Below, piece after piece: positions 11,816-21,261 of a stretch of 64,000 nucleotides of DNA (its first letter is position 1; each line of letters opens with the position of its first letter). Under the pieces are notes generated by a model that had not been told where the DNA came from, made no database searches, and saw only the letters and a program-made list of their open reading frames with translations. Source of the DNA: Diplonema papillatum (taxonomy: Eukaryota; Euglenozoa; Diplonemea; Diplonemida; Diplonemidae); contig JAPJBO010000068.1 of the NCBI GenBank assembly GCA_030068145.1, forward strand, positions 400,812-464,811, written 5' to 3'. Position numbers and translations under genes: made by a program.

Positions 11816-14435
11816 TGCAACGATGCAGTGCAACGATGTAGTGCAACGATGTAGTGCAACGATGTAGTGCAACGATGTAGTGCAACGATGTAGTGCAGCG
11901 ATGTAGTGCAACGATGTAGTGCAACGATGTAGTGCAACGATGTAGTGCAACGATGTAGTGCAACGATGTAGTGCAACGATGTAGTGCAACGATGTAGTGC
12001 AACGATGTAGTGCAACGATGTAGTGCAACGATGTAGTGCAACGATGTAGTGCAACGATGTAGTGCAACGATGTAGTGCAACGATGTAGTGCAACGATGTA
12101 GTGCAACGATGTAGTGCAACGATGTAGTGCAACGATGTAGTGCAACGATGTAGTGCAACGATGTAGTGCAACGATGTAGTGCAACGATGTAGTGCAACGA
12201 TGTAGTGCAACGATGTAGTGCAACGATGTAGTGCAACGATGTAGTGCAACGATGTAGTGCAACGATGTAGTGCAACGATGTAGTGCAACGATGTAGTGCA
12301 ACGATGTAGTGCAACGATGTAGTGCAACGATGTAGTGCAACGATGTAGTGCAACGATGTAGTGCAACGATGTAGTGCAACGATGTAGTGCAACGATGTAG
12401 TGCAACGATGTAGTGCAACGATGTAGTGCAACGATGTAGTGCAACGATGTAGTGCAACGATGTAGTGCAACGATGTAGTGCAACGATGTAGTGCAACGAT
12501 GTAGTGCAACGATGTAGTGCAACGATGTAGTGCAACGATGTAGTGCAACGATGTAGTGCAACGATGTAGTGCAACGATGTAGTGCAACGATGTAGTGCAA
12601 CGATGTAGTGCAACGATGTAGTGCAACGATGTAGTGCAACGATGTAGTGCAACGATGTAGTGCAACGATGTAGTGCAACGATGTAGTGCAACGATGTAGT
12701 GCAACGATGTAGTGCAACGATGTAGTGCAACGATGTAGTGCAACGATGTAGTGCAACGATGTAGTGCAACGATGTAGTGCAACGATGTAGTGCAACGATG
12801 TAGTGCAACGATGTAGTGCAACGATGTAGTGCAACGATGTAGTGCAACGATGTAGTGCAACGATGTAGTGCAACGATGTAGTGCAACGATGTAGTGCAAC
12901 GATGTAGTGCAACGATGTAGTGCAACGATGTAGTGCAACGATGTAGTGCAACGATGTAGTGCAACGATGTAGTGCAACGATGTAGTGCAACGATGTAGTG
13001 CAACGATGTAGTGCAACGATGTAGTGCAACGATGTAGTGCAACGATGTAGTGCAACGATGTAGTGCAACGATGTAGTGCAACGATGTAGTGCAACGATGT
13101 AGTGCAACGATGTAGTGCAACGATGTAGTGCAACGATGTAGTGCAACGATGTAGTGCAACGATGTAGTGCAACGATGTAGTGCAACGATGTAGTGCAACG
13201 ATGTAGTGCAACGATGTAGTGCAACGATGTAGTGCAACGATGTAGTGCAACGATGTAGTGCAACGATGTAGTGCAACGATGTAGTGCAACGATGTAGTGC
13301 AACGATGTAGTGCAACGATGTAGTGCAACGATGTAGTGCAACGATGTAGTGCAACGATGTAGTGCAACGATGTAGTGCAACGATGTAGTGCAACGATGTA
13401 GTGCAACGATGTAGTGCAACGATGTAGTGCAACGATGTAGTGCAACGATGTAGTGCAACGATGTAGTGCAACGATGTAGTGCAACGATGTAGTGCAACGA
13501 TGTAGTGCAACGATGTAGTGCAACGATGCGATGTAGTGCAACGATGTAGTGCAACGATGTAGTGCAACGATGTAGTGCAACGATGTAGTGCAACGATGTA
13601 GTGCAACGATGTAGTGCAACGATGTAGTGCAACGATGTAGTGTGCAACGATGTAGTGCAACGATGTAGTGCAACGATGTAGTGCAACGATGTAGTGCAAC
13701 GATGTAGTGCAACGATGTAGTGCAACGATGTAGTGCAACGATGTAGTGCAACGATGTAGTGCAACGATGTAGTGCAACGATGTAGTGCGATGTAGTGCAA
13801 CGATGTAGTGCAACGATGTAGTGCAACGATGTAGTGCAACGATGTAGTGCAACGATGTAGTGCAACGATGTAGTGCAACGATGTGTAGTGCAACGATGTA
13901 GTGCAACGATGTAGTGCAACGATGTAGTGCAACGATGTAGTGCAACGATGTAGTGCAACGATGTAGTGCAACGATGTAGTGCAACGATGTAGTGCAACGA
14001 TGTAGTGCAACGATGTAGTGCAACGATGTAGTGCAACGATGTAGTGCAACGATGTAGTGCAACGATGTAGTGCAACGATGTAGTGCAACGATGTAGTGCA
14101 ACGATGTAGTGCAACGATGTAGTGCAACGATGTAGTGCAACGATGTAGTGCAACGATGTAGTGCAACGATGTAGTGCAACGATGTAGTGCAACGATGTAG
14201 TGCAACGATGTAGTGCAACGATGTAGTGCAACGATGTAGTGCAACGATGTAGTGCAACGATGTAGTGCAACGATGTAGTGCAACGATGTAGTGCAACGAT
14301 GTAGTGCAACGATGTAGTGCAACGATGTAGTGCAACGATGTAGTGCAACGATGTAGTGCAACGATGTAGTGCAACGATGTAGTGCAACGATGTAGTGCAG
14401 CGATGTAGTGCAACAATGCGATGTCGTGCAACGAT
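11816..14435. repeat. 13-bp minisatellite, about 200 units
   Basis: The unit TGCAACGATGTAG is repeated with almost no change for 2.6 kb. A few length variants (near 13528, 13642, 13788 and 13884) each drop or add a few bases. Because 13 is not a multiple of three and the unit has no minus-strand stop, all three minus frames are open for over 900 codons with the same 13-residue period. These are not genes. Confidence 0.98.
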
Positions 14436-14879
14436 AGGAGTAACAAACCGTAGGTTTGACCTGCGTATGCAGCAGGAGTGCAACTGTAGGACACAATGCA
14501 ACGATGCCACGGTTGGTTGGTTCAGTATGTTGTTGCAACTACCTGTGATGAGCCAAGTGGATGGTGATGATGATGACGATGATGAAGATGATGATTATGA
14601 TGAGCTGGCGTGTCGGCTGATGAAGCCAGTGACAGCGACGTGAGCGACTCTTCGGTGGATGACACTTCTTCGGCGGACGACGACGATTCATCTCTTGATG
14701 AGAAACCTCTTTCGCAATCGCGTTCCGTGTAAGTCCGGCCTCGGGAGACAAGGCAGTCCCTCGAGTATTTTCCCCCTCTAGCCTCCTTCGAAATAAGCCC
14801 AAGGCAGTCCCTCGAGTATTTCTTCGCTTCCTTTAACCGAAGCGCGCCGTCTAACTGCTAAAGCAACATACAAACACAG
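14436..14879. other. End of the intron with an Asp-codon run
   Basis: Holds a GAT/GAC/GAA-rich stretch at about 14560-14600 and a Ser/Asp-rich open stretch to a GTAAGT at 14729. A sequence meaning 'AAGGCAGTCCCTCGAGTATT' occurs twice (about 14750 and 14800) and again near 33549. No convincing exon. Confidence 0.4.
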
Positions 14880-15139
14880 GTGAAAGCTCCTTCCGCTGGC
14901 TGCAGGCGCGGCAGGCGCGCGACCTGCGGGGCGCCCACATCATCATGTTCTCAGCCGAGAAGGACGCGCAGACGACGCAGAACATGGCCAGCGCGGGCGC
15001 CTTGAGCCACGCCTTCATGGAAGCCCTGGACAGCAACCCCACTCAGGACTTCGCGCAGCTCCTCCGAAACCTCCGCGAAGGCCTGAGGCAGAGACTCGGC
15101 AACAACTGCAAGATGCCCGCGATCGCCTCCTCGCACAAG
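14880..15139 (+). CDS. Metacaspase-like p10 exon
   Basis: Starts after CAAACACAG and supplies two bases that complete the phase-1 codon left by exon 1. It reads ESSFRWLQARQARDLRGAHI, then IMFSAEKDAQTTQNMASAGA, LSHAFMEAL and LLRNLREGLRQRL. This matches the p10 half of type I metacaspases, where an ISGC-DDQTS motif is followed by a GALT-type helix and a Leu-rich helix. The ISGC Cys is replaced (FSAE). It ends MPAIASSHK in phase 0 before GTGTGC. Direct joining to exon 1 needs no linker exon. Confidence 0.72.
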
Positions 15140-15164
15140 GTGTGCAAACCCCAGCCCCCTCCCG

Positions 15165-15335
15165 TCTTTTTTTACATATGCGCCAGCTTGACAGGAAATG
15201 CTCGACGATGCTGCCCGACAAAGAACAGAAGGGATCCACGTGTTGAACGGACGTGGGGGCATGCGGGTCTTCCCCTACACGACAAATCACACAAACACAT
15301 CAGGTCAAAGTCCTGGGATAGGTACCTCTTTATTT
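15165..15335 (+). repeat. Dispersed repeat G, copy 1
   Basis: TTTTTTTACATATGCGCCAG, GGAAATGCTCGACGATGCTG and ACGACAAATCACACAAACAC recur at 31777-32060 and, more diverged, at 49868-50065. In this intron it begins about 25 bases after the donor. Its start also resembles sequence just inside the donors at 44071 and 55582. Confidence 0.7.
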
Positions 15336-15546
15336 CCTCCCTTCCATTCGGAGTCGAAGCAGCTACGTCGAGTATTTTTTACCCCAGCCCCCTCCCGTCA
15401 TTTTTTTTTTTTTTACCAAACATGAAATGTTGGAGGAAATGAGAAGCTCGTCGCCGCAAAGCGTGGCTTTTTCACTTGCGTCCTGAATCCAGCTTTACGT
15501 AAAAAACGATCAGGCACTGCGTTCAACGAAAACAACTCTCTCTTCC

Positions 15547-15547
<1 letters not shown>

Positions 15548-15578
<31 letters not shown>

Positions 15579-15581
15579 GCA
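15548..15581. repeat. (ATC)n microsatellite
   Basis: About 11 ATC/TCA triplets in a row inside the intron. Confidence 0.9.
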
Positions 15582-15892
15582 TTAGTTTTGTATCAGCCGC
15601 GGTTGTGCGAGTGACGAGCTCTTATTTTGTCGTGACGCTAGTCTTAGAAGATTAGTATTAACCGACTAATGATATGCTGTGAAACAGGGCCTCTCGCTCC
15701 CTCACACAATCGCTCACGCTCTTGCTTACCCACCATCCCGCCCCCTAGCTTTCCGTGTCCTGAGGCGCCACGATGGAAATGTGGCAAACACACGAAGATC
15801 ATTAACAGTTGGTTCGTTTTCTACTTACCCTTTTACGCAGCGGCACTGAGACTGGAGCTAATTGCAGCACGAGACGCACACCAAGGAGGAGA

Positions 15893-15985
15893 ATATTAAG
15901 TACTAACAATCTTGCGGGTTGCCCTTACCTGAATATACACAGGGTAAATACAAGTGGGAAAACGATCACCACGGCACGCACATAC
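15893..15985 (+). repeat. Second copy of the repeat found in recombinase relic 1
   Basis: TAAGTACTAACAATCTTGCG through CAAGTGGGAAAACGATCA matches 11130-11270, with an internal deletion of about 65 bases relative to it. Confidence 0.65.
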
Positions 15986-16135
15986 GAAGTCAATTTCGAA
16001 CGCAAGTGGTCGTCGTTTGCTTTATCGGATAGATCTGACACAAATCTTTGGAATGCATCCTTCATCGGGCAGAAGTCCTGCTCCGAGCTCTGAAAGGATA
16101 CCAGATGAAGTTAGCCGTGAAAAGCCCCTTTTCCC

Positions 16136-16283
16136 AACCCCCCTCCGACAGTTACAACATTTATGCACGTGGGGGGCCCAGGCCACATTCATTGCGAATG
16201 TTTTCGACCACCACCAAAAAGAGTTTTCTTGCCTTTGCTGATTCCTCAAGATCAGCATCAACAACGGTCCCCCCCTCCGACAG
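16136..16283 (+). mobile_element. Introner-like fragment between two direct repeats
   Basis: CCCCCTCCGACAGTT occurs at about 16137 and again at about 16270, and the second copy is the splice acceptor of the next exon. Between them lies ATGCACGTGGGGGGCCCAGG followed by CCACATTCATTGCGAATGT, which recurs at the 5' end of the 250-bp intron at 28806 and, weaker, at 38153. The arrangement suggests a short element inserted at or near an acceptor, with duplication of the target. Confidence 0.5.
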
Positions 16284-16355
16284 TTTGACTTGCAAGAGCA
16301 CATGTCTCGGGTGCACGGATACGTAGAAGATTTGATGTTAGCATCAAACATGCAG
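16284..16355 (+). CDS. Possible cassette exon (copy 1 of a duplicated exon start)
   Basis: After CCCCCTCCGACAG the sequence is open for exactly 24 codons (FDLQEHMSRVHG then YVEDLMLASNMQ) and ends CATGCAG before GTAAGG, a strong donor. It starts and ends in phase 0, so it could be included between the p10 exon and the exon at 16628 without upsetting the frame, or be mutually exclusive with its start. Its first eight residues copy those of the downstream exon. Whether it is used needs transcripts. Confidence 0.45.
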
Positions 16356-16409
16356 GTAAGGCAGTGTCCTGCCTAAATATTGAACTAACATTTTCACTCC
16401 CTCCGACAG

Positions 16410-16627
16410 TTTGACTTGCAAGAAAACATGTCTCTCGGGTGCACGGATACGTAGAAGATTTGATGTTAGCATCAAACATGCAGGTAAGGCAGTGTCCTGC
16501 CTAAATATTGAACTAACATTTCCACTCCCTCCGACAGTTTGATTTCAAGAAAACATGTCTCTCGGGTATACGTAGAAGATTTGATGTTAGCATCAAACAT
16601 GCATAACATTTTCACTCCCTCCGACAG
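16410..16627 (+). repeat. Copies 2 and 3 of the duplicated acceptor and exon start
   Basis: Copy 2 (exon part 16410-16483) repeats the acceptor, the FDLQENMS codons and the GTAAGG donor, but two extra bases put a TAG in frame. Copy 3 (from 16538) has lost a few bases, and its donor is changed to CATAAC. With copy 1 and the true exon at 16628 this makes four tandem copies of acceptor plus exon start, about 90 to 128 bp apart. Confidence 0.8.
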
Positions 16628-16835
16628 TTTGACTTGCAAGAAAACATGTCTCTTGGGTGCACGGATAAAGACCGCCAGCTCGGTGCCGTGAAGGCGCTGA
16701 CGCCCGGCGGCCCGCCGAGGGACGGCAACTTCTTCGTCGGCATGAGCGTCGAGGCTTGGTTCTACAACGACTGGTTTCCCGCTGTGGTCCGGCGGATCAA
16801 CGTCGACCGCACCTTCGATCTTGACTGGAAAGATG
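16628..16835 (+). CDS. Metacaspase C-terminus plus first half of a Tudor-like domain
   Basis: Begins after CCCTCCGACAG in phase 0 with FDLQENMSLG. This continues SSHK of the p10 exon, as in the end of metacaspases, where a Ser-Ser-Ser-His-Lys-like stretch is followed by Leu/Phe-Asp-Leu. After a linker comes FFVGMSVEAWFYNDWFPAVV then RRINVDRTFDLDWKD. This is the start of a Tudor/agenet-type barrel (G-x-x-VEA, an aromatic DW-x-PA strand, then a V/LDWxDG strand). The exon ends in phase 1 before GTATGA, and the barrel is finished by the exon at 17965. Tudor-like folds often bind methylated Lys/Arg or chromatin; the ligand here is unknown. Confidence 0.68.
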
Positions 16836-16871
16836 GTATGACAGCGTCCTTTGGGGGTGGCTGGCTTAATC

Positions 16872-17316
16872 CTCTAAACAAGCATACGGGTACTGTCAGG
16901 ATCACTTCTCTAAACAAGCCTATGGCTACTGTCAGGATCACTTCTCTAAACAAGCATACGGGTACTGTCAGGATCACTTCTCTAAACAAGCATACGGGTA
17001 CTGTCAGGATCACTTCTCTAAACAAGCATATGGCTCCTGTCAGGATCACTTCTCTAAACAAGCATATGACTGCTGTCAGGGTCACTTCTCTAAACAAGCC
17101 TATGGCAACTGTCAGGATCACTTCTCTAAACAAGCATATGGCTACTGTCAGGATCACTTCTCTAAACAAGCATATGACTGCTGTCAGGATCACTTCTCTA
17201 AACAAGCATACGGCTACTGTCAGGATCACTTCTCTAAACAAGCATATGGCTACCGTCAGGATCACTTCTCTAAACAAGCATATGGCTACTGTCAAGATCA
17301 CTTCTTGTCACTCAAA
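16872..17316. repeat. 36-bp minisatellite, 12 units
   Basis: The unit ATCACTTCTCTAAACAAGCA plus 16 more bases keeps one frame open with the period ITSLNKHMATVR. It begins just after the GTATGA donor, so it is intronic. Units differ by a few substitutions. Confidence 0.93.
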
Positions 17317-17397
17317 CCAGACTGGACCGAGGACAATCTGACGAATCAAAGATTTCCCGGTACCAGAGATTGTATCGTGTCACGCCTAGATTAGATG

Positions 17398-17945
17398 CAT
17401 TAGCACTTACACTTGATGAGCTGACAGACTAGCACTTACACTTGACTAGCTGACAGACTAGCACTTACACTTGACTAGCTGACAGACTAGCACTTACACT
17501 TGACGAGCTGACAGACTAGCACTTACACTCGACTAGCTGACAGACTAGCACTTACACTTGACTAGCTGACAGACTAGCACTTACACTTGACGAGCTGACA
17601 GACTAGCACTTACACTTGACGAGCTGACAGACTAGCACTTACACTTGACTAGCTGACAGACTAGCACTTACACTTGACTAGCTGACAGACTAGCACTTAC
17701 ACTTGACTAGCTGACAGACTAGCACTTACACTTGACGAGCTGACAGACAAGCACTTACACTTGACGAGCTGACAGACTAGCACTTACACTTGACTAGCTG
17801 ACAGACTAGCACTTACACTTGACGAGCTGACAGACAAGCACTTACACTTGACGAGCTGACAGACTAGCACTTACACTTGACGAGCTGACAGACAAGCACT
17901 TACACTTGACGAGCTGACAGACTAGCACTTACACTTTACACTTTA
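17398..17945. repeat. 29-bp minisatellite, about 18 units
   Basis: The unit is CTAGCACTTACACTTGAC followed by GAGCTGACAGA (or TAGCTGACAGA). The two unit types, GAGCTG and TAGCTG, alternate irregularly. It ends 20 bases before the terminal-exon acceptor, in a TTTACACTTTACACTTACAC run that may serve as the pyrimidine tract. Confidence 0.95.
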
Positions 17946-17964
17946 CACTTACACTCTAAAACAG

Positions 17965-18248
17965 GAACAACGACACTAAACGCCGACGCCAGCACTCTCC
18001 GGCGCCCGACGCAGCCGGACGGCGACTGGTCGTTCTTCTTCGGCCACCGGGAGGAGAACCTGGCCCCGCCCGTCATCCACCGCGCCCCGCCCACGCGCCC
18101 GTTGACGACGCCCCCTGTCGATCCGTCAGCGCGCACAGTGCACCCGCTGCGGATCATCTCGGAGGCAGCGGCGTCGCTTTCCAGCTCCCCCAGGCCTTCC
18201 AGCACCCGCCGCCGGCCAGCGGAGCCGCCGGGGACGCCGCCGTGGTAG
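17965..18248 (+). CDS. Terminal exon: end of the Tudor-like domain and Pro-rich tail
   Basis: After CTAAAACAG the exon gives two bases that complete the Gly codon of the WKDG motif and reads TTTLNADASTLRRPTQPDGD, matching the end of a Tudor-like barrel (DG, a short strand, then a Leu-Arg). A Pro/Ser/Arg-rich tail ends TPPW and TAG at 18246-18248. The phase match to 16835 across 1.1 kb of minisatellites supports the joining. The whole predicted protein is about 444 residues, or 468 with the cassette exon. Confidence 0.68.
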
Positions 18249-18257
18249 TTTTACTGC

Positions 18258-18690
18258 CGAGCACCGTCGTGCATCCAATTTCCAACGGAGTAGACGGAGC
18301 AGCCGCAGGCTTGGCATTCCCGTGTTGTTAGAATTAGGCAGCACCACAGCCTTTGGGCGTTAGGCACCCAGACAGTGAGACACTCACACAGTCTTAGGTC
18401 ACCGGGGGTCTTTCACATATGCGAGTAGTCTGTTGGTTCTTCGTCATTGGCCCACGCATGCAGAAAGTCCCTTGCAATCTTTTCCAAAACTAGGGGCCTC
18501 ATGGCAATCTTAACCAGACCGTCCGGCGATCACACGACCGAGCACCGTAGTGCATCCAATTACCAACAAAGTAGACGAAGCAGCCGCAAGCTTAGCATTT
18601 CCGTGTTGTTGAGTAAGGCCGCACCACAGCCTTCGGGCGTTTAGACACCCAGACACAGTCTCAGTGGTCACTGGGTGTCTGTCACATAAG
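18258..18690. repeat. Tandem duplication after the metacaspase-like gene
   Basis: 18258-18420 and 18535-18690 are diverged copies (GCACCGTCGTGCATCCAATT against GCACCGTAGTGCATCCAATT, then CGTGTTGTT, GCACCACAGCCTT and TGTCACATA or TTTCACATA ends). The first begins about 10 bases after the stop codon, so it may carry the 3' UTR. No hairpin-plus-U terminator applies in this kind of genome. Confidence 0.7.
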
Positions 18691-18692
18691 AA

Positions 18693-18928
18693 GCTTGCAA
18701 AGCTTGACGGAGGCAGCACAGTGCTACAACCCCGTCCGCTCTGCCCTGTGGCTGACCGTCTCGACGAGCTTGTGTTCAGCGCGAGCGCCAAGCCAAGGTG
18801 CGCCAAGCCTTGATGCTTTAGTTTGGGAAATCGGTAGCCACTTGACCCGTAGGCCCGTGGCTCTGCCGTACCGCCGAACACGTGAAGCTTGGCTCCCGTG
18901 TAGCAGGCTTTCCCTGGTACCTCCGTCT
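18693..18928 (+). repeat. SINE-like repeat S, copy a
   Basis: A sequence of about 235 bp from CTTGCAAAGCTTGACGGAGG to TTTCCCTGGTACC. Other copies are at 19648-19870, 32993-33182, 37412-37640 (plus) and 43575-43735, 46935-47175 (minus). This copy directly abuts the LSU rRNA fragment, lying downstream of the rRNA 3' end in the rRNA sense. No clear Pol III box was found. Confidence 0.75.
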
Positions 18929-18929
18929 G

Positions 18930-19234
18930 GAGAAGAAGACAAGTCAGCGCGTACTGGTGATGGTCGCAACCACGAAGTAGGACGGGTGCCCTGTCCTTCT
19001 CAACTGATTGCCCAGACACAGTAGGGGCCTTTCCTTCCCCCGTGAACAACCGCCTGACGGCTTAGAGGCTTTCAGCCATAATCCATGCAATGGTAGTATC
19101 ACAGCACCGTCCGATCGAACAACCGTAGATACCAGGGACTAGGAACGGGAGTTCCTCTCGTACTACCCCGTATTGCTGTCGGAATGCGCTGGCCCGATGG
19201 GCTCTCTCTCCATCAGTAGGGTAAAACCAACCTG

Positions 19235-19265
<31 letters not shown>

Positions 19266-19362
19266 GGTTAGTGGGTGAACAATCCAACCCTTAGACAATT
19301 CTGCTTGTCTAGGTTAGGAGTGCCGACATCGAAGGATCAAAAAGCAACGTTGACGAGCCCGA
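18930..19362 (-). rRNA. 3' fragment of nuclear large-subunit rRNA
   Basis: On the minus strand the sequence contains the conserved LSU domain V/VI landmarks in order: GTTGCTTTTTGATCCTTCGA, TGTCGGC, GGATTGTTCACCCACTAA, ACGTGAGCTGGGTTTAGACC, GTCGTGACAGGTTGGTTTTA, CCCTACTGATG, AGTACGAGAGGAACT and GCCTCTAAG. The form is eukaryotic nuclear, not bacterial or organellar. The match stops abruptly near 19362, where a different repeat begins, so only about 400 bases of an LSU gene of several kilobases are here: an orphan or translocated fragment. The exact 3' end is not certain. Confidence 0.85.
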
Positions 19363-19365
19363 CTC

Positions 19366-19505
19366 ACAACTGCTGTCCTGTCTGCAGACCCGCAGGCTCC
19401 GCGCTGATGATGGATGGTCCGTCTGATGTGTCCGTGGCTTAGAGGAACGTAGATGGGACGGACCAGTGCGGTGTTGAGCATGTTACCATTCCAAGCACGT
19501 TCTTG
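19366..19505 (+). repeat. Dispersed repeat C, copy 1
   Basis: CTGCTGTCCTGTCTGCAGAC, then GCGCTGATGATGG, GTGTCCGTGGCTTA and CCAGTGCGGTGTTGAGCA, ending TTCCAAGCACGTTCTTGC. Recurs at about 49476-49600, 49660-49806 and 63246-63398. Here it is fused to the broken end of the LSU fragment. Confidence 0.75.
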
Positions 19506-19647
19506 CCACCTCCCGGCCCAGATTTTCCTGTGACGAGCACGCACATCCGCCTGACAAAAACTCGCCTCCCTGTTGAAGGAAGAAGAATGAAGAAAAGAAC
19601 TAGACAAAGGCTGCACCGGGTTCAGGAACGTGACAGTCCACATCTTG

Positions 19648-19870
19648 CAAAGCTTGAGTCGGAGGTAGCACAGTGCCACAACCCCGTCCACTCTGCCCTG
19701 TGGCTGACCGTCTCGACGAGTCTGTGTTCAGCGCAAGCGCCAATCCCCAAGGTTCGCCATGCCTTGTTGCTTTAGTTTGGGAAATCTTGACCCGTAGGCC
19801 CGTGGCTCTGCAGTACCACCGAACACGTGAAGCTTGGCTCTCGCGTTGCAGGCTTTCCCTGGTACCCTGA
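19648..19870 (+). repeat. SINE-like repeat S, copy b
   Basis: A close copy of 18693-18928, with a deletion of the GTAGCCA segment before ACCCGTAGGCCCGTGGCTCT. Confidence 0.75.
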
Positions 19871-20425
19871 GACAGTGACTCCGAAGAAGAAATAAGGGAA
19901 AATGCTGACTCTCCTCAGCTGTACCTGTAAACACGACCCCCCAACCCTACCCCTCCCAAAGCATGTGAAGGGCGACAATAGTACGTTCGCGCACCCAATA
20001 TTGCTTCGCAGTTCTCTTGCCTGTGTACAGCTTTTTTTCTTTTGTATGTTGCTGCCCGCTGCCGCAAGGTAGACAATTTGCTGTTTGCCGGCGGGTACCT
20101 TTCTTCCTCCTCTCAGGTGCCTTCCCTTCCCTAGCATCGTGTTCATGACATGTACAACTTCTTTTCTCCTGGGCGAACTACGGATAAAATCGTGCTCAGC
20201 TACAAGAAGAAACGAACGAGGCTGTGCCTTTCCCACCTTTTCATCACATGTGTAAGACACCAACAAAACAGCTTACACAACAACACAACCGAGACACACG
20301 TTGCACACAGCGCAACCTTGTGTCTAGCTGACGACAGCACACAAGCTTGTGTGTTAAAGAACCTACAAGGGCCTCAGGCACATTTGCAACTTACTGACCT
20401 TTTGAGGCCTTGATGCGAGGTGAGT
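19871..20425. other. No gene recognised
   Basis: Ordinary AT/GC-mixed sequence with short open frames only. No domain, RNA gene or strong repeat seen. Confidence 0.5.
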
Positions 20426-20429
20426 CAAC

Positions 20430-20870
20430 TGTCCTGTAGGGACCGGGGGTCGAATACAGGAGGTACCTTGAATACACGAGGTACTTTGAATAGAAGAGGC
20501 ATTTTCGAAATCTGGGAAAAAGTTGGATTTTTTCTTGGTCTGCATAACAGACCTTTTTTTGACGGCTTTCTGGTCGCGATGAGCTCCGATGAAGAGAACC
20601 GTGAAAAATAGACCCGGGGACCCAAAATTATGTGCGTGGATCGTGGCCTTTACCAGATGCGGGGCACCGGGCATGGAACCCACAGGTTTTCAATGGGAAG
20701 GACGGGAATCGACCGATGGTTGGTGATGTTTCTTTGTGGCCCATGTAACAGACCTTTTTCGGCGAATTTGTGCTCGCGTTCAGCTCCGATGAAGAGAACC
20801 GTGAAAAATAGACCCGGGGACCCAAGATTATGTGCGTGGTTCGTGGGTCTTTACCAGATGCGGGTCCAAA
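20430..20870. repeat. Repeat family T (with GGGATCGATTCCCG core), two units
   Basis: Units share GAGCTCCGATGAAGAGAACC, GTGAAAAATAGACCCGGGGA and GTGCGTGGTTCGTGG with the arrays at 35480-36690 and 55800-56300. In the array at 35.5 kb the plus-strand unit contains GGGATCGATTCCCGTCC, close to the Pol III B-box consensus, so the family may descend from a tRNA. Confidence 0.65.
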
Positions 20871-20974
20871 AATACGGTAAAGAAAGTAGAAGGAGAATAA
20901 AGAAGTTGTCGACAACGAAAGAAAGAAAAGAACAGAAAAGAAGACTCTGCATTCCGCGAAGAAGACTTGATGCT

Positions 20975-21260
20975 AGCATCAAACACATATGGGGGTCTTT
21001 TACACATATGGGGGTCATAGAGGCATATAGGGGCCATGTAGGCATATCGGGCATATCGGGGTCATATAGGCATGTAGGGGCCACATAGGCATATCAAATA
21101 GGCGTATAGGCACAGGTCATTTTGGCATACAGGGGTCATTTCGGCATATGGGTGTCATATAGGCATGTAGGGGCCACATAGGCATATCAAATAGGCGTAT
21201 AGGCGCAGGTCATTTTGGCATACAGGGGTCATTTCGGCATATGGGGGTCATATATGCATA
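20975..21260. repeat. Degenerate CATATAGGGGTCAT-type repeats
   Basis: Short units such as GGGGGTCATATAGGCATA and GGGGCCACATAGGCATATCA repeat irregularly up to the first inverted-repeat element. Related pieces recur near 23130 and 23280. Confidence 0.7.
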
Positions 21261-21261
21261 T

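Larger units (their letters stand above)
10069..14879 (+). other. 4.8-kb intron of the metacaspase-like gene
   Basis: It runs from GTATGT to an AG at 14878-14879, and both flanking exons are in phase 1. It holds a repeat (10238-10335), a broken tyrosine recombinase (10700-11560), further repeats and a 2.6-kb minisatellite. Near 14560-14730 an Asp-rich stretch reads through in one frame (a run of Asp/Glu/Ser codons before a GTAAGT at 14729). It could be a skipped linker exon, but its phase does not fit the p10 exon at the 14879 acceptor. Confidence 0.6.

Noticed and set aside
11701..14538. Three overlapping minus-strand frames of over 900 codons
   Set aside because: Product of the 13-bp repeat read in three phases; not proteins.
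14560..14730. Acidic linker exon between p20 and p10 of the metacaspase-like gene
   Set aside because: Acid-rich linkers are common in the family, but its only usable acceptor is poor, it crosses stops upstream, and its end phase does not fit the 14879 acceptor, while direct joining does.
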